Shown here piece by piece: positions 59,092 to 64,000 of a DNA stretch of 64,000 nt (within the stretch, counting starts at the first letter, position 1; each line of letters starts with the position of its first letter). The DNA is from Arthrobacter sp. StoSoilB22. GTDB lineage: Bacteria > Actinomycetota > Actinomycetes > Actinomycetales > Micrococcaceae. The position numbers and the translations under genes are program-made. The notes under the pieces were generated by a model. It was given only the letters and a program-made list of their open reading frames with translations, was not told the DNA's origin and searched no databases. The stretch lies in contig NZ_AP024652.1 in NCBI RefSeq assembly GCF_019977315.1, positions 3,286,001 to 3,350,000 on the forward strand. The letters run 5' to 3'.

Positions 59092-60495
59092 CTAAATGAC
59101 GTAACGTTCGTCTTCGTGGTCGCCGGGGTGGTCCTTCACCAAACCAGCGGCAAGAGTGTTGCCGTCGATGGGGTCGATCACCAGGAAAGCGCCGGTGCGG
59201 CGGTGGTGCAGGTAGTTCTCCAGCGGCAACGGAGCGGACAGGCGCAGCTGTGCGTGTCCGATGTCGTTGAGCTCCAGATTGGTCGCGGGCTCCACGTTGA
59301 ACGTGGCCAGGTCAAGCTTGCCCGTGACGTTGCGGACCAGTGCCTGGACGGTGCGCGTACCGTGCTTCACCAGGACCTTCTGGCCTTCGCGGAGCGGCTT
59401 CGGTGAAAGCCATGCGAGCGACGCATACAGGTCAGCTGTGCTTTCGCGGACAGTTCCGGCAGCGGCGATAGTGTCGCCACGGGCGATGTCGATCTCGTCG
59501 GCCAAACGGACGGCCACTGACTGCGGAGCAGCAGCTTCCTCCAGCGACTGACCGGCAAAGTCGATGCCGATCACCGTGGTGGTGCGAGGTTCGTGGCCCG
59601 GGCTGATCACAGAAACTTCGTCGCCAACCTTCACGGAGCCTTCGGTGATCTGGCCTGCGTAGGCGCGGTAATCGCGGTACGCCTCCACATCGAGCCCACC
59701 AGCTACAGCGTCGGGAGCGAGGGCACCCTGCGGGCGGATGACCAGCTGGACCGGGAAGCGGAAGCTCTCCAGTTCGGCCTCAAGCTCGTCAGCAGCAGGG
59801 AGGGTTTCGAGGACCTCCAGCAGTGCCGGGCCCGTGTACCAAGGGGTGCGCTCAGAGCGGTCCACCACGTTGTCGCCGTCAAGCGCCGAAACGGGAACCA
59901 CCAGCAGATCAGCAACACCATCGGAACCAAGACCCAGCTCTCGGGCAACCTTCTGCACGTCCGCTTCGATGTCGCGGAACACCTGCTCGCTGAAGTCCAC
60001 CAGGTCGATCTTGTTCACGGCCACAATGACGTGGGCGACGCGCAGCAACTGCAGCACAGACAGGTGCCGGCGGGTCTGCTCCAGCACACCCTTACGGGCG
60101 TCAATGAGTACGACGACGGCATCCGCAGTGGACGCGCCGGTCACCGTGTTCTTGGTGTACTGAACGTGGCCGGGGCAATCCGCCAGGATGAAGCTGCGGC
60201 GGTCCGTAGCGAAGTAGCGGTAGGCGACATCGATGGTGATGCCCTGCTCGCGCTCGGCACGCAGGCCGTCGGTCAGGAGGGCCAGGTCAATCCCACCTTT
60301 TTCCCCGCCGAAGCCGCGGTCCGCAGAGGTGCGGGCAACGGCGTCGAGCGTGTCAGCAAGAATTGCCTTGGAATCGTGAAGGAGGCGGCCCACCAAAGTG
60401 GACTTGCCGTCGTCCACCGATCCGGCAGTGGCGAAACGGAAAAGGGTGGTGGGCAGGGCTGTTTCCAGCCCGGCAGCCAATGTTTCGGTGCTCAT
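59092..60495 (-). CDS. cysN: Sulfate adenylyltransferase subunit 1 (GTPase)
   Basis: GTPase subunit that drives formation of adenosine 5-phosphosulfate together with CysD; 467 aa. G1 is GSVDDGKSTLVGRLL, G3 is DCPGHVQYTKN and G4 is NKIDLVD, followed by the two beta-barrel EF-Tu-like domains. There is no C-terminal APS kinase (CysC) domain, which fits the direct use of APS by the adjacent CysH. The stop of cysD directly precedes the start. It is the last gene of the operon, before the hairpin at 59011-59075. Confidence 0.94.
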   Translation of the reverse strand: MSTETLAAGLETALPTTLFRFATAGSVDDGKSTLVGRLLHDSKAILADTLDAVARTSADRGFGGEKGGIDLALLTDGLRAEREQGITIDVAYRYFATDRRSFILADCPGHVQYTKNTVTGASTADAVVVLIDARKGVLEQTRRHLSVLQLLRVAHVIVAVNKIDLVDFSEQVFRDIEADVQKVARELGLGSDGVADLLVVPVSALDGDNVVDRSERTPWYTGPALLEVLETLPAADELEAELESFRFPVQLVIRPQGALAPDAVAGGLDVEAYRDYRAYAGQITEGSVKVGDEVSVISPGHEPRTTTVIGIDFAGQSLEEAAAPQSVAVRLADEIDIARGDTIAAAGTVRESTADLYASLAWLSPKPLREGQKVLVKHGTRTVQALVRNVTGKLDLATFNVEPATNLELNDIGHAQLRLSAPLPLENYLHHRRTGAFLVIDPIDGNTLAAGLVKDHPGDHEDERYVI

Positions 60496-61542
60496 TTAGA
60501 AGTAGCCGTCCTTCTTGCGGTCTTCCATGGCTGCCTCGGAGATGCGGTCATCTGCTCGGGTGGCGCCACGTTCGGTCAGGGTGGAGGCAGCGACTTCAAC
60601 AACGACGTCGGCCACGGTGCGTGCGTCGGACTCGACAGCACCTGTGCAGGACATGTCGCCCACCGTGCGGTAGCGCACCAGCTTGGTGATGACTTCCTCG
60701 TGCGGCAGCGGCTGGGAAACTTCGCCCACAGCGCGCCACATGCCTTCGCGGGCGAAGACTTCGCGCTCGTGGGCGTAGTACAGGCTGGGAAGCTCGATGT
60801 TCTCGCGTTCGATGTAGCGCCAAATGTCCAGCTCGGTCCAGTTGCTGATGGGGAACGCACGGACGTGCTGGCCCACAGTGTGGCGGCCGTTGTACAGGTT
60901 CCACAGTTCGGGGCGCTGGTTGCGCGGGTCCCACTGGCCGAACTCGTCGCGGAGGCTGAGGATGCGCTCCTTGGCACGGGCCTTGTCCTCGTCACGTCGG
61001 CCGCCGCCGAACACGGCGTCGAACTTGTTGCGCTGGATGGCGTCCAACAGCGGAACGGTCTGCAGCGGGTTGCGAGTGCCGTCGGCGCGCTCGGCAAGCT
61101 CGCCGCGGTCGATGAACTCCTGCACGGAGCCAACAACCAACTTCAAGCCAAGGCGCTCAACGGTGCGGTCACGGAAGTCGATGACCTCCGGGAAGTTGTG
61201 GCCGGTGTCCACGTGAAGGACCGGAAACGGAACCTTGCCCGGCCAGAACGCCTTGGTGGCCAGGTGCAGCATGACCACGGAATCCTTGCCGCCGGAGAAC
61301 AGCAGCGCAGGCTTCTCAAACTCGGCAACAACTTCGCGGATGATGTGAATGGCTTCGGACTCGAGGGTGTCCAGTGACGAAAGGCGAGTCGACTGCAGAG
61401 CCGAAGCAGCAGATGCCGCCCCGGGAGTGGCATCGGGCCTGTCGAAGCTGGACGCAATGCTGCCTGCAGCATTGCCGTCCAGCGAAGGGGCGGGGGCGGC
61501 ATCTGCTGCGTAGGCGTCCGTTGACGTTGTTTGGGTGCTCAT
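60496..61542 (-). CDS. cysD: Sulfate adenylyltransferase subunit 2
   Basis: ATP sulfurylase catalytic subunit of 348 aa. The PP-motif is FSGGKDSVVMLHLA, followed by LHVDTGHNFPEVIDFRD, and the C-terminus RISEAAMEDRKKDGYF is the CysD signature. Compared with enterobacterial CysD (about 302 aa) the protein has an extra Ala/Ser/Pro-rich N-terminus of about 45 residues before LDTLESEAIHIIREV. The ATG at 61542 overlaps the cysH stop (ATGA); an ATG at 61557 is also possible. It works as a complex with CysN. Confidence 0.93.
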   Translation of the reverse strand: MSTQTTSTDAYAADAAPAPSLDGNAAGSIASSFDRPDATPGAASAASALQSTRLSSLDTLESEAIHIIREVVAEFEKPALLFSGGKDSVVMLHLATKAFWPGKVPFPVLHVDTGHNFPEVIDFRDRTVERLGLKLVVGSVQEFIDRGELAERADGTRNPLQTVPLLDAIQRNKFDAVFGGGRRDEDKARAKERILSLRDEFGQWDPRNQRPELWNLYNGRHTVGQHVRAFPISNWTELDIWRYIERENIELPSLYYAHEREVFAREGMWRAVGEVSQPLPHEEVITKLVRYRTVGDMSCTGAVESDARTVADVVVEVAASTLTERGATRADDRISEAAMEDRKKDGYF

Positions 61543-62291
61543 GTGTGTAGTCCGCATTCTGTCTTGTCGGAACCTGCCCAGCGGCCGGCGCGGGGGTCTT
61601 CACCCGGGGCCACTTTGCGGGTGCAGGGCTGGCAGCCGATGGACGGGTAGCCCTGGCTCAGGAGGGGGTTGACGGGAAGGATGTTGTCCTCGGAGTACTC
61701 GATCAGCTGATCGAAGGTCCAGTCGACCATCGGGTTCACCTTGACCAGGCCGAAGCCCTCATCCCAGGTGACCACGGGCGTGTTGGTGCGGGTGGGTGCT
61801 TCGTCTCGGCGGACACCGGTGAACCACACCTCGTAGCCGGCCAGCGAGCGGCGCAACGGCTGGACCTTGCGCAGCGCGCAGCACTGGGCGGGGTCGCGGG
61901 CGAACAGGTCCTTGCCCAGGAGCCTGTCCTGCTGTTCCACAGTGGTTTCGGGAAGGACGTCCACCACGTTGACGCGGAGATTCGCCGCGACTTCGTCGCG
62001 CGTCTCGTACGTTTCCTTGAAGTGGTAGCCGGTTTCCAGGAACAAGACATCGACGCCGGGAAGCTGGTCCGCGACCAAAGCCGGCAGGACGGCGTCGGCC
62101 ATGGAGCAGGCGACCGTGACCGTAGGCAGCTCGAAGTTGCGGGCCACCCAGGCGATGACATCCCGGGCAGGAGCGTTCCAGCCGAGCTCAGCGGCGCCGG
62201 ATTCGGCCAGGGCCTTAAGTTCCTCATGGGAACGAAGCGCCGGACGGGCTGGTGCGCTGGCGAGGTTGGTAATGGTGACGGGATCTGTCAT
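61539..62291 (-). CDS. cysH: Adenylyl-sulfate (APS) reductase, 4Fe-4S type
   Basis: Reduces APS to sulfite; 250 aa. The iron-sulfur cysteines are visible as CC in ARDPAQCCALRKVQPL and CxxC in SIGCQPCTRKV, the pattern of APS-type reductases and absent from PAPS-type CysH of E. coli. The catalytic cysteine is in the C-terminal ECGLHT. Electrons come from thioredoxin; a thioredoxin gene lies at 16777. It overlaps sir by 4 bp upstream and cysD by 4 bp downstream. Confidence 0.94.
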   Translation of the reverse strand: MTDPVTITNLASAPARPALRSHEELKALAESGAAELGWNAPARDVIAWVARNFELPTVTVACSMADAVLPALVADQLPGVDVLFLETGYHFKETYETRDEVAANLRVNVVDVLPETTVEQQDRLLGKDLFARDPAQCCALRKVQPLRRSLAGYEVWFTGVRRDEAPTRTNTPVVTWDEGFGLVKVNPMVDWTFDQLIEYSEDNILPVNPLLSQGYPSIGCQPCTRKVAPGEDPRAGRWAGSDKTECGLHT

Positions 62292-64000
62292 TGGAGATCT
62301 CCTTCATCTGCCGAGTGTGCCCACTCTGCGAAGGTCTGGCCCTCGGCGCCAACGGCGACGAACTTACGGACCACGCGCTCCACATAGTCGGGCAGGTCTT
62401 CCACCGTGACCTTGAGGCCGCGGACGGTACGTCCCAAACCGGCTTCCTCGCGCTCGTTGTTGGCCAGCCCGCCACCGAGGTGAACCTGGAAACCCGGGGT
62501 GGGGTCGCCGTCGGGCGTTGGCAGCATCATGCCCTTCAGGCCGATATCGGCCGTCTGGATACGGGCGCAGGAGTTGGGGCAGCCGTTGATGTGGAGGGAC
62601 AGTGCCGACGGGAGCTGCTTGGTTTCCACGAGGTCGGCCAAGCGGCGCTCCAGCTCAGCGATGGCCGTAGCAGCGGTGACCTTGGTTTCCACGATGGCCA
62701 GCTTGCAGAACTCGATGCCCGTGCAGGCGATGGTGCCGCGGCGGAACACGGACGGACGAGCCGAGAGGCCCAAAGTGTCCAGTTCGGCGATGAGCGGCTC
62801 AACCTGCTCTTTGGCCACGTCCAGGATGACCAGCTTCTGGTGAGGAGTAGTGCGCAGGCGGTAGCTGCCGTGCTTCTCCAAAGTGTCCGCCAGCGTAACG
62901 AGTGCCTCGCCGGACGTGCGTCCCACAGTCGGGGTCACGCCGATGAAGAACTTGCCGTCCTTCTGCTCATGAACACCAATGTGGTCACCGGGAGCCGTGG
63001 GCTTGGGAGCTGCAGGGCCATCGGGAAGCTTGAAGCCGAGGTATTCGTCCTCAAGGATCTGGCGGAACTTGGCCGGTCCCCAGTCGTTCATGAGGAACTT
63101 CAGGCGGGCCTTGGTGCGCATGCGGCGGTAACCGTAATCGCGGAAGATGCTGGTGACGCCGAGCCACACCTCTGCGGCGACGTCGGCGGAAACGAACACA
63201 CCCAGGCGTTCGGCCAGACGCGGGTTGGTTGACAGGCCGCCGCCAACCCAGAGGTCGTAGCCCGCACCGAGCTCAGGGTGAACCACGCCTACCAAGGCGA
63301 AGTCGTTGATCTCATGCACCACGTCCTGGGACGGGTGGCCCGTGATGGCGGTCTTGTACTTGCGCGGCAGGTTAGCCAGCTCGGGATCGCCGATGAAACG
63401 CTCGGCGAGCTCGTGGATCAGCGGCGTGGGATCGATGATCTCGTCCTTGGCAATGCCCGCAACCGGGGAGCCGAGGATGACGCGGGGAACGTCGCCACAA
63501 GCCTCAGTAGTAGACAGCCCGATACCTTCGAGGCGGCGCCAAATTTCCGGCACGTCCTCAACACGGATCCAGTGCAGCTGGATGTTCTGGCGGTCCGTGA
63601 GGTCCGCTGAGCCGCGGGCGAAGTCCACGGAAATCTGGCCAATAACGCGAAGCTGCTCGGTGGTCAGCGCGCCGCCGTCAATGCGCACACGCAGCATGAA
63701 GTACTTGTCCTCGAGCTCGTGCGGTTCAAGCGTTGCCGTCTTGCCGCCGTCGATCCCGGGCTTGCGCTGGGTGTAGAGGCCCCACCAACGGAAGCGGCCG
63801 TGAAGGTCCGTGCCGTCGATCGAATCAAAGCCTTCTTTGGAGTAGACAGACTCAATGCGCTCACGGACGTTCAGCCCGTTGTCTTCCTGTTTCCAGGTCT
63901 CGTTGGCGTTGAGTGGAGCGGTGCCGTCAACCTTCCACTGGCCGTGGGGCTTGGCGGCAGGGCGGGTGCGCGCCCGACGCGAGGGGACTGCGGTGTCCGC
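62288..64000 (-). CDS. sir: Ferredoxin-dependent sulfite reductase (5' part outside the window)
   Basis: Reduces sulfite to sulfide with six electrons from ferredoxin. The frame is open to the window edge on the minus strand, so the start codon is outside; 570 codons plus stop are visible. The siroheme/4Fe-4S cysteines are in TIACTGIEFCKLAIVET and NGCPNSC. The substrate arginine/lysine region LTDRQNIQLHWI and TEACGDVPRVILGSP fit the NirA/SirA family. The overlap with cysH, and through it cysDN, favours sulfite over nitrite as substrate. Siroheme would come from CysG (48384) and reduced ferredoxin from an FprA reductase. Confidence 0.92.
   Translation of the reverse strand, partial: ADTAVPSRRARTRPAAKPHGQWKVDGTAPLNANETWKQEDNGLNVRERIESVYSKEGFDSIDGTDLHGRFRWWGLYTQRKPGIDGGKTATLEPHELEDKYFMLRVRIDGGALTTEQLRVIGQISVDFARGSADLTDRQNIQLHWIRVEDVPEIWRRLEGIGLSTTEACGDVPRVILGSPVAGIAKDEIIDPTPLIHELAERFIGDPELANLPRKYKTAITGHPSQDVVHEINDFALVGVVHPELGAGYDLWVGGGLSTNPRLAERLGVFVSADVAAEVWLGVTSIFRDYGYRRMRTKARLKFLMNDWGPAKFRQILEDEYLGFKLPDGPAAPKPTAPGDHIGVHEQKDGKFFIGVTPTVGRTSGEALVTLADTLEKHGSYRLRTTPHQKLVILDVAKEQVEPLIAELDTLGLSARPSVFRRGTIACTGIEFCKLAIVETKVTAATAIAELERRLADLVETKQLPSALSLHINGCPNSCARIQTADIGLKGMMLPTPDGDPTPGFQVHLGGGLANNEREEAGLGRTVRGLKVTVEDLPDYVERVVRKFVAVGAEGQTFAEWAHSADEGDLQ

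Noticed and set aside
59593..61377. Plus-strand frame of 594 codons across cysN and cysD
   Set aside because: Antisense to two conserved enzymes. Its translation is Val/Gly/Gln/His-rich low-information sequence as in other shadow frames.
62288..64000. Nitrite reductase as the identity of the last gene
   Set aside because: The family covers both activities, but the 4-bp overlap with cysH and the cysDN genes behind it favour sulfite reductase.

Overview
The window looks like chromosomal DNA of a high-GC actinobacterium of the family Micrococcaceae, most likely Arthrobacter or Paenarthrobacter. The evidence is the strong G/C preference at third codon positions, the protein families (FprA-type ferredoxin-NADP reductases, DUF779 and DUF6153 proteins, ferredoxin-dependent sulfite reductase, furA-katA pair) and many start codons that appear leaderless. 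No phage, plasmid, insertion sequence or CRISPR array was seen. The genus is inferred, because no 16S gene is present.

Layout. 0-6.3 kb: a tightly overlapping plus-strand cassette for uptake and hydrolysis of a galactoside (Tat-type lipoprotein binding protein, two permeases, GH2 beta-galactosidase). 6.5-8.4 kb: an MFS permease with an HxlR-type regulator. 8.5-11.2 kb: cystathionine beta-synthase and cystathionine gamma-synthase. 11.2-20.4 kb: VOC protein, AlkA-like glycosylase, two ABC-2 exporter modules (one controlled by a TetR regulator with a visible operator), acyl-CoA ligase, thioredoxin and thioesterase. 20.5-25.4 kb: potassium channel, tRNA-Tyr, YajQ, HtpX and an EntS-like MFS exporter. 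25.5-29 kb: a degenerate HIT-like protein and the furA-katA peroxide module. 29.2-35.5 kb: amino-acid permease, then a GAF regulator - aldehyde dehydrogenase - alcohol dehydrogenase - DUF779 unit. 35.6-38.2 kb: ferredoxin-NADP reductase and RarD-like permease. 38.4-42.8 kb: GABA catabolism (gabT, aldehyde dehydrogenase, divergent PucR regulator). 42.9-46.8 kb: CynX-type permease with GntR regulator, NTF2-like protein and a metallo-beta-lactamase/rhodanese fusion. 46.9-49.7 kb: siroheme synthase plus a second ferredoxin-NADP reductase. 49.7-54.8 kb: AlkD-like protein, glutaminase, LLM oxidoreductase, a copper-type DUF6153/DUF305 pair behind a CsoR-like operator, and a RibD-type reductase. 55-64 kb: a sulfonate-type ABC importer, homocysteine methyltransferase and the assimilatory sulfate operon (sir-cysH-cysD-cysN, first gene cut by the window end).

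Sulfur metabolism is the recurring theme. Sulfate is activated by CysDN, reduced by a 4Fe-4S APS reductase and then by ferredoxin sulfite reductase. The cysG-fpr unit can supply siroheme and reduced ferredoxin, and the ABC importer, homocysteine methyltransferase, transsulfuration enzymes and persulfide-type fusion handle organic and reduced sulfur.

The least expected signal is in the spaces between genes. Three copies of a palindrome of exactly 65 bp lie directly behind minus-strand stop codons, with compensatory base changes in the stem and a mismatch kept in all copies. A second, GC-rich family of about 62 bp is also present. Palindromes overlap the likely promoters of the TetR, GntR-linked, CsoR-like and FurA units, and about fifteen genes show a TANNNT-type -10 box 5-7 bases before the start codon. 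No gap longer than 300 bases lacks a gene.
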